The notes under the pieces: model-generated
What the model was told of the DNA's origin: nothing
Database searches by the model: none
What the model saw: the letters and a program-made list of their open reading frames with translations, nothing else
Program-made: the position numbers and the translations under genes
From: Deltaproteobacteria bacterium Ga0077550
GTDB lineage: Bacteria; Myxococcota_A; Polyangia; Nannocystales; Nannocystaceae
Direction: 5' to 3'
NCBI GenBank assembly: GCA_001464385.1
Contig: LNFB01000381.1
Coordinates: 1 to 49,874, forward strand
DNA length: 49,874 nt
In this document: positions 32,630-41,827 of the stretch, in pieces
How the letters are laid out: each line of letters starts with the position of its first letter
Numbering within the stretch: the first letter of the stretch is position 1

Positions 32630-34431
32630 GCCAACGTGCAACGGACGCGGTGTCCGGATCGACCACCGCGCGAGTGCAACTGCCACTGTTCGATGGCTCC
32701 CCCGTTCTGTTGGCCGAGGACGCACGAGAGTGGGCTCGCAACAGTGCGGAGAGTACGCCTGACCGCCTTCGCAGCGCTCATGCGCGTGCGTTCTGCTCGA
32801 GCGCGATCCGGCGCTACTGGCAACGGCTCCATGGCCGCAAGGGACGAGACCTCGCGGAGCCTCCGAGCAGTGGACGAGCGCTTGCCTGCGACGCGGCTGC
32901 GGCGGCGGTCGTACTGGGAGACGCGGCAGTCGGACTGCCCGTCGATGCGGCGGCGTACCTCATCGGCAGCACCTACGCCACGATGCTCCCGTCGGAGATG
33001 CGATCGAAGGGTGGGGTCTACTACACACCGCCAGCGCTGGTCGGGCGACTGCTCGACGCCGCGGAGGCGGCGGGCATCGACTGGGCGACCGCGCATGTCT
33101 TGGACCCGGCGTGTGGCGGAGGCGCGTTCCTCGGACCTGTCGCCAGCCGCATGATCGAGCACCTTCGGGGATGCAACCGCCGAGTGATCGTGCGGAACAT
33201 CGCAACTCGGCTTCGCGGCCTTGAGATCGACCCTTTCGCAGCCTGGATGTCTCAGACGTTCCTGGCCGCGACACTCCACTCGGCGCTAGACGGCGCAGGC
33301 GGCTCGATCGGTGAAGCGATCACGGTGTGCGACAGCCTCACGCATCGGAGTTGCGAGACGTTCGACCTCGTCATCGGCAACCCACCCTACGGTCGCATAA
33401 CTCTCACGAAGGAAGAACGCGAACCGTTTCGCCGCAGTCTCTTCGGACACGCCAACCTGTACGGGGTCTTTCTCGACCTCGCGGTCCACAAAGCCAAGGC
33501 CGATGGCGGCGTCATCGCGTACGTCACGCCGACGAGCTTCCTAAGCGGCGAGTACTTCAAGAACCTGCGCGGGCTGCTCGCCGCCGAGGCCAACCCGGTA
33601 TCACTTGACCTTGTGTCTGAGCGCACCGGCATCTTCGATGGTGTGCTCCAAGAGACCATGCTTGCGGTCTTCCGTCGGGGAGAGCAAGTCCGATCACCCG
33701 CGGTGAGCTTCGTCGAGGCGACTGAAGCGAAGCTCAGTCGCAAGCGCGGTGGTGACATCGCACTGCCTGAGGATCCCCAGGCGCCGTGGGTGTTGCCACG
33801 CTCACCTCGTGCCGTCGGATTGGCCCGGCGCATGTCGGCGATGCCGGATCGTCTCGCCGACTGGGGCTACAAAGTGAGCACGGGTCCGCTAGTATGGAAT
33901 CGATACAAAGAACAGCTTCGCACCCGCGCAAGTCGTTCGACGGTACCGATCATCTGGGCGGAGGCAGTCAGCGCAGACGGAGAGTTTTTACTCCGTTCTG
34001 ACCGTCGCAACCACCTCCCCTTCCTCCATCTCGAAGCGAGTGATGAGTGGCTTCGTGTCAAACGTGGCTGCGTGCTGTTGCAGCGAACAACGGCGAAGGA
34101 GCAGGCGAGGCGACTCGTGGCCGCCGAACTCCCGCAGGGGGTAGTCGACGAGCATGGGTCTGTCACTGTTGAGAACCACCTCAACATGCTGATCCCCCTC
34201 GTCGAGCGACCGAAAGTCGACACACAGACGCTGGCCGCGTTCATGAACAGCGCCGTAGCGGACGAAGCCTTTCGCTGCATCAGTGGAAGCGTTGCAGTTT
34301 CTGCGTACGAAATAGAATCACTTGCCCTGCCACCGCATGAAGACATGCGGCAACTCAGCATCGTGTTGCGCAATCATCCCACACGAATCGAGATCGACCG
34401 CACCTGCGCCGAGATCTACGGCACGCCATGA
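32626..34431 (+). CDS. N6-adenine DNA methyltransferase of a BsuBI/PstI-like restriction-modification system
   Basis: This 601-residue protein starts at GTG 32626, overlapping the upstream stop. Methyltransferase motifs: motif X/I region with GGVYYTPPALVGRLLDAAEA and VLDPACGGGAFLGPV (about 158-172, AdoMet binding), and catalytic motif IV IGNPPYGR (about 250-257), the NPPY form of N6-adenine enzymes. LEIDPFAAWMSQTFL is a further conserved step. The C-terminal half should hold the target recognition domain (WGYKVSTGPLVWNRYKEQL, LPFLHLEASDEWLRVKRGCV). It should protect the host DNA by methylating adenine in the site cut by the downstream enzyme. The PstI/BsuBI prototypes recognise CTGCAG; whether this one does cannot be read from the sequence. 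The stop overlaps the endonuclease start (ATGA). Confidence 0.92.
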   Translation: MSQRATDAVSGSTTARVQLPLFDGSPVLLAEDAREWARNSAESTPDRLRSAHARAFCSSAIRRYWQRLHGRKGRDLAEPPSSGRALACDAAAAAVVLGDAAVGLPVDAAAYLIGSTYATMLPSEMRSKGGVYYTPPALVGRLLDAAEAAGIDWATAHVLDPACGGGAFLGPVASRMIEHLRGCNRRVIVRNIATRLRGLEIDPFAAWMSQTFLAATLHSALDGAGGSIGEAITVCDSLTHRSCETFDLVIGNPPYGRITLTKEEREPFRRSLFGHANLYGVFLDLAVHKAKADGGVIAYVTPTSFLSGEYFKNLRGLLAAEANPVSLDLVSERTGIFDGVLQETMLAVFRRGEQVRSPAVSFVEATEAKLSRKRGGDIALPEDPQAPWVLPRSPRAVGLARRMSAMPDRLADWGYKVSTGPLVWNRYKEQLRTRASRSTVPIIWAEAVSADGEFLLRSDRRNHLPFLHLEASDEWLRVKRGCVLLQRTTAKEQARRLVAAELPQGVVDEHGSVTVENHLNMLIPLVERPKVDTQTLAAFMNSAVADEAFRCISGSVAVSAYEIESLALPPHEDMRQLSIVLRNHPTRIEIDRTCAEIYGTP

Positions 34432-35540
34432 GCACAACACTACCTCCGCTTCCCATCCGTGCCGAAGTAAAAGCCCGTTTGGAGCAGATTTTTCCGGACG
34501 GCGCAGAATATCGCTCATTCTGCACGCGACAGATCGCAGCTGACACCGTATTCGTGTTTCTATACATCGGCGCCATCGACGGTCTGGGCTCGTTCCTTGG
34601 TCCAAAGCACATCTACAAATTTAGCGACGAGCAGGAGGCGCTGCGGAGCGACGCCGAGAGATTGGCGTATGCGCGAAGTTGCAGTAAGCCTAAGTTTCTG
34701 GGACGCGGAGCACAGTGGTACGCGGATAACACACGAGAACCGATCAGAGATGAGACTCTAAGACAGGGCTTGATTCCGGTCGGTGCAGTAGCAGACCGCC
34801 CCGACCTTGCGACAACGTCATCAAAGCCACGCTACGCCATCATGGCGGACTTCGCCGCACTATTCGACCCTCGGATCAAAGGGAAGAGACTCGTAGCCCT
34901 GATGGAGAAGTGGAGGTCGGACCACCTCGCGCCCGCAGCGAAGGCACGTATTCTAGTCGTACAGTCGGGCCGAACCAATAATACGAGCGGTGTGAGTCTA
35001 AGACTCCCCAACGGCGAATCCAGACAGATGAAGCCGGGCCCAAGTTCAGTCGTTACCAAGCACGTCATCGAGGAGTTCGCACCACGATTTCTATCGAATC
35101 CGGCCGCGATCTGGGTGAGCGAGAGCGGGAACAAGGTTGTCCACTCGGACAACAAGCTTGCGAAGACCTGCGGCCTGAACATTGATCCATCTCGCAATCT
35201 GCCGGATGTAATCCTCGCGGACGTAGCAGGGAAACACATATTTCTTGTCTTCGTTGAGATTGTTCATAGTGATGGTCCGATCTCGGAGATGCGCCGCACG
35301 CACCTACTGAAGCTTGCCACAGACTCCGGACTAAAGGAGGACCATGTCGCCTTTGTTACGGCGTACCTTGGTCGAGACCAGGCGCCGCTCCGAAAAAACC
35401 TCGCCCAACTCGCGTGGAACTCATTCGTCTGGCTTGCGTCCGAGCCCGAGAACATAATAGCGCTATACGCGGGGGGAAACACACCCACTCCACTACAGGC
35501 GCTCGTTCAGCGGGCGGTTCGACTCCATGCTGTGAAGTAG
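34428..35540 (+). CDS. BsuBI/PstI-family type II restriction endonuclease
   Basis: This 370-residue protein starts at ATG 34428, overlapping the methyltransferase stop. The N-terminal helical/winged part (AADTVFVFLYIGAIDGLGSF, LGPKHIYKFSDEQEALRSD) matches the N-terminal domain of BsuBI/PstI enzymes. The C-terminal nuclease part has AIWVSESGNKVV, then LPDVILADVAGKHIFLVFVE (Pro-Asp 259-260 and Glu 277) and IVHSDGPISEMRRTHL. The family uses a modified PD-(D/E)xK site in which the final Lys is not directly after ExK, and the HSDGPIS-type segment is its hallmark. It should cut unmethylated DNA. By eye its G+C is about 50-55%, far below the flanks, and codons ending in A or T are frequent, indicating recent transfer. 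Confidence 0.93.
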   Translation: MSTTLPPLPIRAEVKARLEQIFPDGAEYRSFCTRQIAADTVFVFLYIGAIDGLGSFLGPKHIYKFSDEQEALRSDAERLAYARSCSKPKFLGRGAQWYADNTREPIRDETLRQGLIPVGAVADRPDLATTSSKPRYAIMADFAALFDPRIKGKRLVALMEKWRSDHLAPAAKARILVVQSGRTNNTSGVSLRLPNGESRQMKPGPSSVVTKHVIEEFAPRFLSNPAAIWVSESGNKVVHSDNKLAKTCGLNIDPSRNLPDVILADVAGKHIFLVFVEIVHSDGPISEMRRTHLLKLATDSGLKEDHVAFVTAYLGRDQAPLRKNLAQLAWNSFVWLASEPENIIALYAGGNTPTPLQALVQRAVRLHAVK

Positions 35541-35717
35541 TTGAGCAAGAGCGGAGAACCAGGCCAGGCCGGGCGAGGAGTCATTCGGGCAGCTCGGGGA
35601 GAGTAGCCCTCGAGAGCACAGTAAGCGTTTCGGGCAACATGCCAGAGGCCAAGATAGTGGAACGGAAACAGTCTGCGCAACGCGCAACAGCCGACAGCCA
35701 TCATTCATCATTCAACG

Positions 35718-35736
35718 CTCGTCGCTCAGCGACGAG
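35718..35736. terminator. Hairpin at the end of the immunity gene
   Basis: CTCGTCGCT (35718-35726) and AGCGACGAG (35728-35736) form an inverted repeat with a single central base, overlapping the TGA stop of the gene at 35726. It could slow or stop transcription leaving the T6SS module. No T-run follows. The rest of the 185 bp between here and the endonuclease stop shows no gene. Confidence 0.35.
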
Positions 35737-36244
35737 GCTCGAGCCGCACCGGCGACTGCGCGAACTGCCGCAGCGCAACCCCGCGCTTCGCCAGCTGCGT
35801 CGCGCGGGGGCTAACGCGATGGGATCGGTTGACCGATTCGGCACGTGTCTCGTCATGCACCGCAACCACACCCGCAAACGTCCGCTTCTTCAGCTCGGCC
35901 GCCGCGCGTAGCCACGCCGGGCTCGCGTCCTTCGAGCTCAGCTGGCACTCCTCCAGGCCCCGAGGTGTCATGCGCCCGAGGTTCAGTACGAGCGCGCCGG
36001 GATTGCGGTCGAGCAGGGCCACGTTGCCTGGCGCATCGCACTTCGGCGGTCGCTCGGTGAACAGGAGTCGCCGCACCGTTGGCGAGTTCACGATGCGATC
36101 GACCTCCGAGAGCGCGAACACCCGTGCTGAGAACGGGTGATACTCGACGGCGATCCCGTGGATGCCCTGCCCGAGGACGGCGTCGCGGACGAAGTCTCCG
36201 ATCTCCTCGGGCAACGCGTGGAACTGAATGGAGAGCGACGGCAT
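35726..36244 (-). CDS. Probable immunity protein for the RHS toxin
   Basis: This 172-residue cytoplasmic protein starts at ATG 36244, just 2 bp after the RHS stop. Features include LSIQFHALPEEIGDFVRDAV, PGALVLNLGRMTPRGLEECQ, SPAWLRAAAELKKRTFAGVV and SHRVSPRATQLAKRGVALRQ. The central phrase LGR(M/L)T-GLEE, a short helix with WL--A, and the ending ALA--GV-L-- are shared with a widespread family of unnamed small proteins I recall from RHS loci and elsewhere. Its place directly behind an RHS C-terminus makes an immunity role likely: it should bind and block the toxin in the cytoplasm. No signal peptide or membrane helix. Confidence 0.7.
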   Translation of the reverse strand: MPSLSIQFHALPEEIGDFVRDAVLGQGIHGIAVEYHPFSARVFALSEVDRIVNSPTVRRLLFTERPPKCDAPGNVALLDRNPGALVLNLGRMTPRGLEECQLSSKDASPAWLRAAAELKKRTFAGVVAVHDETRAESVNRSHRVSPRATQLAKRGVALRQFAQSPVRLEPRR

Positions 36245-36246
36245 GG

Positions 36247-39200
36247 CTATGGCTCGTAAGGCACGAAGTCGGTCGGCAACCCGCCCGGCCCGTTGAGGTC
36301 GTCCAGCGCATCGACCTCGCGCTGGACGGGTGTCGTCCCGTCCGCGCGCACGCGCCCCACGTTCCGTCCACGAAGCTCACCGTCCGGCGTCTCGTACAGG
36401 ATGTCGGGGCGACGACCCGACTTCTTCCCGCCCGGCGTCAAGATGAGACGCTCCTTCTCACGGCCGCCGCCACCGATGATCGTGTTGTCACCGGCCTCGA
36501 GCGCCGCCGCTTCGGCGCGAATCGTGGCGTTGTGTGGCGCGTTCGGATCGGTCTTCGGCCCGCGCTTCGCCCCTCGCCGCGTGCCACCACACCCGCTCCC
36601 CGGCTGCGGGCTGAGCCCGAGCGGGTCGCTCTCCACCTCCGGGTCCTCGACGTACCCGTAGACCCGCACCCCCGCGCGCAGCCCCAGCGGATCCCGCGAG
36701 ATGTACTGGCCGGCACCGGGGTCATAGTACCGGAACCGGTTGTAGTGCAGCCCGGTCTCGTCGTCGAGGTACTGCCCAGCGAGTCGCCAAGGGCACAGCG
36801 TCGCGTCGCCCTCCACCTGAGCGCGGCCCCACGCATCGACGACGAGCTCGGCGTCCGCGTCGCCGGAGTCGTCGAGCACGACCAGCGGCCGTCCGACATG
36901 GTCGGCCACGATCGCGTGTGCGCCGGACGCGGTGACGCGGGCGAGCGGCGCGTAGCTTCCGGGCTCGAACAGCCACGTGACCACCTCCCCATCGGCGACA
37001 CCTGCCAACGGCGGGCCTTCGCCACTGAGCTCGGCGACCAAGCGCGGGAACTCGCGCGCCGCCTTGGCGAGCTGCAATGCCCAGCGCGCCTCCGCCTCCT
37101 GCGGCGGTAACATCCCCCGCAGCGTCTCCCGCAGCTCGAGCAGCGCCGTCCGTCGGGCCTGCTCGCCCGGTCGCGGCCGCGGCACCGGACGCGGCGCCGC
37201 CTCACGCCACTCGTGCAGTACGCGATCGCCATCGGCGACGAAGCAGGTCTGCACCCCATCGCAACGCTTGGTCAGGCGACGATCGAGCGGATCATACGTC
37301 ATCGCGACGGCGGAGCCGTCGGCACGGTCGATCTGCACGAGACGTCCGGCGTCGTCCCAGTGGAAACGTGTCACCCCGCCATCGGGCTCGCGCCGCGAGC
37401 TGAGTCGGCCCTCGCGGTCATGGTCATAGAACGTCGGCCCGTCCGCGGCGTCGCGGACGTGAAGCGCACCCCCCGGCGAGTAGTGGCGATCCCAGCGCCC
37501 CGGTGTCGCGAAGACCCGACCGAGCTCGTCGGCGAACCGACCCTCGCGAACACGGTCTTCGTCGCCATTCACCACCGCGACATCGGCATCGTGTTCGAAC
37601 ACTGGCCGGAACGCACCGAAGCTCGACCCTGTGTCACTCCGCTCGAGCAGGCGATCACCCGCCCACCGATACCGCAATACCCGCTCGGAGACGTCGCTTC
37701 CGTGAAAGTACTGCAGTGTCGGTCGCCCCATCGCATCGCGTCGCCAGTGAGCGCCCGCGCCACCCGCCAACGCGCGATCCACCTCGTCCCCGACCGCATC
37801 GCGCCCGAACACGGCCTCCCACCCAGCCATCCGTCCCGACGCCTGCGCGACGCGGAGCACATCCCCCATCGCGTTGCGAGCGATCGCCACATCGGCGCCG
37901 AGGCTCGACCCGAGCGCGACCGCCCGCCCGAGGTGATCGAATCGCCGGCGCACCACCACCTCGCGTCGGTCTACGACGTCGGTGTCCGTCCGCGTGCTGC
38001 GCTCCGCGACGACCCGGCCCAGCCCATCCCGATCGAACCCGAGCTCCACGGCGTCGTTGCTGGCCGCGATCAGCCGTCCGGCGGCGTCGTACCCGAATCG
38101 CTCCGTTCCCCCGCGCGGGTAGACCGTCTCGACGCGCGCGCCGGCAGCGTCGTAGCCGTGCCGCACCACCACATCGTCCGGCCGATGCTCCGCCACCACG
38201 CGCCCGGCGGCATCGCGCTCGAACCTGCTCACGATGCCGTCGATCGTCCGTTCGACGCACACCCGCCCGACCAAGTCGCGCTCGAAGACGTGCTCGCCGC
38301 CGCGCTCGTCCACCACCGCGACGACGCGCCCTTCGGTGTCGTGCCGCCACTGCACGGCGTGGCCGCCGACGCGGCGCCATGCCAGCCACCCCATGCCGGC
38401 ATAGCCGAGGCTCACCTCGCGTCGAGCATCACGCGCCTGCACCACCCTGCCCTCGCCGTCGCGCACGACCTCGCGCACCTCGCCGTCGGGCTCTGCGATC
38501 CGCACCCAGCGCCCGGCCGCGTCGTACTGCCGGCGCTGCGTGTGGCCGAGGGCGTCGGTGATCGCCACGAGCTGCCCGAGCGCATCGTAGCTGCGTCGCT
38601 CTGTGTGCCCGTCGGGCCCCGTGATCGCGACCAGGTTGTGCGCTGCATCCCACGCAAGCTCGGTGCGCGCACCGACGGCGTCGATCATCGCGACCAGATC
38701 CACTCCGGCCCACGCGTACGTCGTCGGGTGCCCCAGCGGGTCCATGCGCGATGCCAGTCGACCCATCGCGTCGTAGCTCCATCGCCACGTCGCACCCGTC
38801 GCGTCCACGAGCTCGACGGGCCGGTCGTGCGCGTCGTAGCGGATCTCCGACACCCGCGGCCCGGCCGGCGTCTCCGGTCGCGTGGTCCGGACCCGGTTTC
38901 CGCGGTCGTCGTACGCGTACCTCGTCGTCGCCCCGAGCTCGTCGATCTCCGCGGCGAGCCAGGTCGTAGGCGTGTACTCGCGACGCACCGTCGTTCCGTC
39001 CGCCTGGACGATCTCCGTGACCATCCCCAGGCCGTCCATCTGGTAGCGCGTGGTCGCGCCGAGCGAGTCCCGCACGATCGTGCGCAGGCCCTGGCGGTCG
39101 TACTCGATCACGTGGTCGTGGATCCCGCCGTCGCCCCAGGTCCGCACGCACCGTGCGTATCGGTCGAGGCCGTCGTACTCGAAACAGAACGACAGCCCCT

Positions 39201-40533
39201 CGCGATCCCACTCGCGGACCAAGAGGTGCGCGTCGTACTCGAACCGCCACGACTTCCCGCAGGCGTCCACGACCTCGACAAGGTCACCAGCGGCGTCGTA
39301 GCGGTACTCGGCGTGCTGTCGCAGGCCACGGCCGTCGACCGCCGGGACCCACAGGCGGCGAAGCCGACCGGCGGCATCGTTCTCGAGCTCGAGCACCCGC
39401 CCGCAGGCGTCGGTGATCCCGACCAAGCGTGCCTGCCGGTCGTAGCGCAGCGAGATCAGCGACCCCGTGGCGTCGCGGATCTCCACCAGCCGCGCGCGAC
39501 CGCGGGCCCGTTCATCGGCTGGCTCCCCCGCGATCGCCTCGAACACACGCTTGCCGCCGTCGGCGTCCTCGAGCTCCCACCGCAGCTCGCCGCGGCTCAC
39601 CAAGGTGCAGCGATCGACCGGGTGCCACAGCCGATCGCCGCGGCGCGCCACGCCATCCGGCAGCGCGTGCGTGCGGAACTCCAGCTCGCGGCCGTCCCCG
39701 CCCTGTACCACCACGCAACCGCGTTCGAGCCACACGCTCTGGTCGAACGTGTGCGACCAGCCGTACCCGAGCGGCCCGGCGCGGTCGCACCAGTTGCTGT
39801 CGTAGTCGCGCTCGAGCTGCAGCGGCAGTGGACCCGGCAGTGAGAGGTCCACCGCGCTCGTGCTCACGGTGCCGCTCGCGACGTTCACCGGGTGGCCGGT
39901 GAAGAAGCACGCGCTCTTGTGGGCCAACCTCCGCAGCCGCGGCCAGCTGTCGGGGATCACGCCGTCGACCGCCGCGTGCAGCTTCTTCGCGGACCACTTG
40001 CTCCGCAGCGCGCGCATCCCGAGCATCCCGGCGGCGACGCCCAGATCCACCGCCGGCGGCCCACCGATCATCGTCACCGCAGGCCCACCGGCCGTCGAGA
40101 CGACCGCCGAGGTCGGCAGCCGCACGGGCTCCGAGCACGACAGCGCGAGCTCGCCGGCCCGGACCGCGCTCGATCCACGCACGAGCACCGTCTTCGATCC
40201 CACCACCAGCTCCGCGTCGCTGGGCGTGATCCCCGTGGCGAACACGGTGCCGGGCGGGATGATGATGTGCTTGACCGGCATGCTCGCGGCATCGCCGGTC
40301 ACCGTGGCCATGCGCCCACCGATCAACACCGGACCCGCGGGATCCACCGGCTGCCCGACCGCCATCGCCAGCAGCGCGCCCGTGACCTCGGCGACGACGT
40401 AACCCACAGGGTCGAATACGACGCTGCAGTGGGGATGGGGGAACGGCGTGGGTGTCGGCGCTGGCGTCGGCACCATCTCGAGGTGGAGATCGACGCCGAC
40501 GACGATGTCGAACCACGTGCTCGCGAGCGCCAT
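36247..40533 (-). CDS. RHS-repeat toxin with PAAR-like N-terminus and nuclease-like C-terminal domain
   Basis: This 1,428-residue protein starts at ATG 40533, overlapping the preceding stop. The PAAR-like N-terminus (FDIVVGVDLHLEMVPTPAPT, FPHPHCSVVFDPVGYVVAEV, PVKHIIIPPGTVFATGITPS, ELALSCSEPV) places it at the tip of VgrG. GYVVAEVTGALLAMAVG is a hydrophobic helix, as in pre-PAAR effectors. A DUF6531-like segment (FFTGHPVNVASGTVSTSAVD) leads to more than 25 YD/RHS repeats (RYDAAGDLVEVVDACG, AYDDRGNRVRTTRPE, GYDAAGARVETVYPRG) forming the cocoon. The core ends with FRYYDPGAGQYISRDPLGL and ESDPLGL, the autocleavage site. The last 120 or so residues (GDNTIIGGGGREKERLIL, GRRPDILYETPDGELRGRNV, LPTDFVPYEP) form the toxin. 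It resembles unnamed RHS tips that may be nucleases. Immunity gene follows. Confidence 0.95.
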   Translation of the reverse strand: MALASTWFDIVVGVDLHLEMVPTPAPTPTPFPHPHCSVVFDPVGYVVAEVTGALLAMAVGQPVDPAGPVLIGGRMATVTGDAASMPVKHIIIPPGTVFATGITPSDAELVVGSKTVLVRGSSAVRAGELALSCSEPVRLPTSAVVSTAGGPAVTMIGGPPAVDLGVAAGMLGMRALRSKWSAKKLHAAVDGVIPDSWPRLRRLAHKSACFFTGHPVNVASGTVSTSAVDLSLPGPLPLQLERDYDSNWCDRAGPLGYGWSHTFDQSVWLERGCVVVQGGDGRELEFRTHALPDGVARRGDRLWHPVDRCTLVSRGELRWELEDADGGKRVFEAIAGEPADERARGRARLVEIRDATGSLISLRYDRQARLVGITDACGRVLELENDAAGRLRRLWVPAVDGRGLRQHAEYRYDAAGDLVEVVDACGKSWRFEYDAHLLVREWDREGLSFCFEYDGLDRYARCVRTWGDGGIHDHVIEYDRQGLRTIVRDSLGATTRYQMDGLGMVTEIVQADGTTVRREYTPTTWLAAEIDELGATTRYAYDDRGNRVRTTRPETPAGPRVSEIRYDAHDRPVELVDATGATWRWSYDAMGRLASRMDPLGHPTTYAWAGVDLVAMIDAVGARTELAWDAAHNLVAITGPDGHTERRSYDALGQLVAITDALGHTQRRQYDAAGRWVRIAEPDGEVREVVRDGEGRVVQARDARREVSLGYAGMGWLAWRRVGGHAVQWRHDTEGRVVAVVDERGGEHVFERDLVGRVCVERTIDGIVSRFERDAAGRVVAEHRPDDVVVRHGYDAAGARVETVYPRGGTERFGYDAAGRLIAASNDAVELGFDRDGLGRVVAERSTRTDTDVVDRREVVVRRRFDHLGRAVALGSSLGADVAIARNAMGDVLRVAQASGRMAGWEAVFGRDAVGDEVDRALAGGAGAHWRRDAMGRPTLQYFHGSDVSERVLRYRWAGDRLLERSDTGSSFGAFRPVFEHDADVAVVNGDEDRVREGRFADELGRVFATPGRWDRHYSPGGALHVRDAADGPTFYDHDREGRLSSRREPDGGVTRFHWDDAGRLVQIDRADGSAVAMTYDPLDRRLTKRCDGVQTCFVADGDRVLHEWREAAPRPVPRPRPGEQARRTALLELRETLRGMLPPQEAEARWALQLAKAAREFPRLVAELSGEGPPLAGVADGEVVTWLFEPGSYAPLARVTASGAHAIVADHVGRPLVVLDDSGDADAELVVDAWGRAQVEGDATLCPWRLAGQYLDDETGLHYNRFRYYDPGAGQYISRDPLGLRAGVRVYGYVEDPEVESDPLGLSPQPGSGCGGTRRGAKRGPKTDPNAPHNATIRAEAAALEAGDNTIIGGGGREKERLILTPGGKKSGRRPDILYETPDGELRGRNVGRVRADGTTPVQREVDALDDLNGPGGLPTDFVPYEP

Positions 40534-41825
40534 CAGCGGTCCTCCTCGCTGTCGGACTCGGACAGCACGGGATGGTCCCGACGCGCAGACAGATCCGCCA
40601 ACACCCGCGCGGCGAGCGAACCGCTTCGGCGCGCCGCCGCATCGGACGAGGCGTCGGCGAGCGTGACGGCCTGCGCGAGGAAGGTGATCGCCTGCGGCCC
40701 CATCCGGAGCTCGAGCGCCACGACGCCGGCCAGCCGACTCGCCTCGACCGCGAGCACATCGCTCGAGCTGCGCTGCGCCGCGATGGCCGCATCGGCGTAC
40801 GCGACCAACGCCGCGTGTCGCTCGCCGCGGATCGTCCGCGCCGCGGCGAGCCCGAAGCCCGCGGTGGCAGCGTGCTCGGACCGGTCGTGGGCGTGCGCCG
40901 ACTCGATCGCGCGCAGGTACACCGTCTCGGCCTCGCGCGGGACACCGGCGGCGACGAGGTGACCGCCGAGCGCGAGCTCGAGCACGATTGCGTCGTCCGT
41001 CCACCCGGCTGCACTCGCGAGGTCGCGCGCGCGGCGTTGCGCCTCGACGGCGGCGGCCCCGTCACCCCGTGCCGAGGCCAGGGTGGCCGCGAGCGAGAGT
41101 CGTCCGATCTCGAGCCGCTGCTCGCCGTCGGGATCCGCCACGCGGCTGGGGACGTCACGACGTGCGGGTCGCGTCACCCCACGTGGCCGCGCGCCAACGC
41201 GTCCGGCGGCGAGGGCGTCGAGCTCGGCGTCGCGCGTGCCAGTGGATGCACGCGCATCCACCTGCCTCGCGCGCGGCCCGAGGCCGACGACGCACGGGAC
41301 CATCGCGCCCTCGTCCACCGCGACGACGATCCACCGCACGGGCGCGAGCGTCGGTGCACGCATCAGCCGATCCACGGCCTCACGAAATCTCGCGGGGGCT
41401 ACGAGCTCCGGCGGGGCCAACACCACGACGAGCCCCTCGGCGCCGCGCGGACTGGCATGCAACAGCTGCTGCAGCTGCTGCGCGAACGCGACCTGCTCGT
41501 CGTCGCCATCGGGCGCCTCGGGCAATGCGGGCACCGAGTCCTCGGCGCCCTGGCGGCGAGCGAGGTGGACCTGCCGTGCGAACGCGGCCCGCGCTCGCCA
41601 CCCGGGACACTCGACCGTGTGCGCCTGCTCGAGCGCGACGAACGGCGCGGCGTTGTCGGGTCGATGCTCGTGCGCCACGATCAGCCCGACGATCGACGCG
41701 CGCAGCTCGGGGTCGACGATCACGTGCAACAGGCGACAGCTGGGGTCGCGGACGAACGCCGAGACGGCCGCGAGCAGCGGCTCGAGGGACGCGTTGCGCG
41801 ATGCTACTGCGGCGGGATCGACCAT
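40533..41825 (-). CDS. TPR-like accessory protein of the RHS module
   Basis: This 430-residue protein starts at ATG 41825, 2 bp after the preceding gene, and its stop overlaps the RHS start (TGATG). The N-terminal half is an alpha/beta domain (CRLLHVIVDPELRASIVGLI, GLVVVLAPPELVAPARFREA, VRWIVVAVDEGAMVPCVVGL). The C-terminal half is helical and TPR-like (LEIGRLSLAATLASARGDGA, AVEAQRRARDLASAAGWTDD, AVYLRAIESAHAHDRSEHAA-type, LAYADAAIAAQRSSSDVLAV-type). Tight coupling to the toxin gene suggests a dedicated chaperone or adaptor that loads the RHS protein onto VgrG. The alpha/beta half looks like a P-loop-free Rossmann-type fold, and no catalytic motif was seen. Family unknown. Confidence 0.75.
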   Translation of the reverse strand: MVDPAAVASRNASLEPLLAAVSAFVRDPSCRLLHVIVDPELRASIVGLIVAHEHRPDNAAPFVALEQAHTVECPGWRARAAFARQVHLARRQGAEDSVPALPEAPDGDDEQVAFAQQLQQLLHASPRGAEGLVVVLAPPELVAPARFREAVDRLMRAPTLAPVRWIVVAVDEGAMVPCVVGLGPRARQVDARASTGTRDAELDALAAGRVGARPRGVTRPARRDVPSRVADPDGEQRLEIGRLSLAATLASARGDGAAAVEAQRRARDLASAAGWTDDAIVLELALGGHLVAAGVPREAETVYLRAIESAHAHDRSEHAATAGFGLAAARTIRGERHAALVAYADAAIAAQRSSSDVLAVEASRLAGVVALELRMGPQAITFLAQAVTLADASSDAAARRSGSLAARVLADLSARRDHPVLSESDSEEDR

Positions 41826-41827
41826 GT

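Noticed and set aside
37213..39843. Plus-strand 876-residue frame opposite the RHS gene
   Set aside because: It is a mirror of the YD-repeat coding strand; the RHS strand has PAAR-like start, repeats and DPLGL core.
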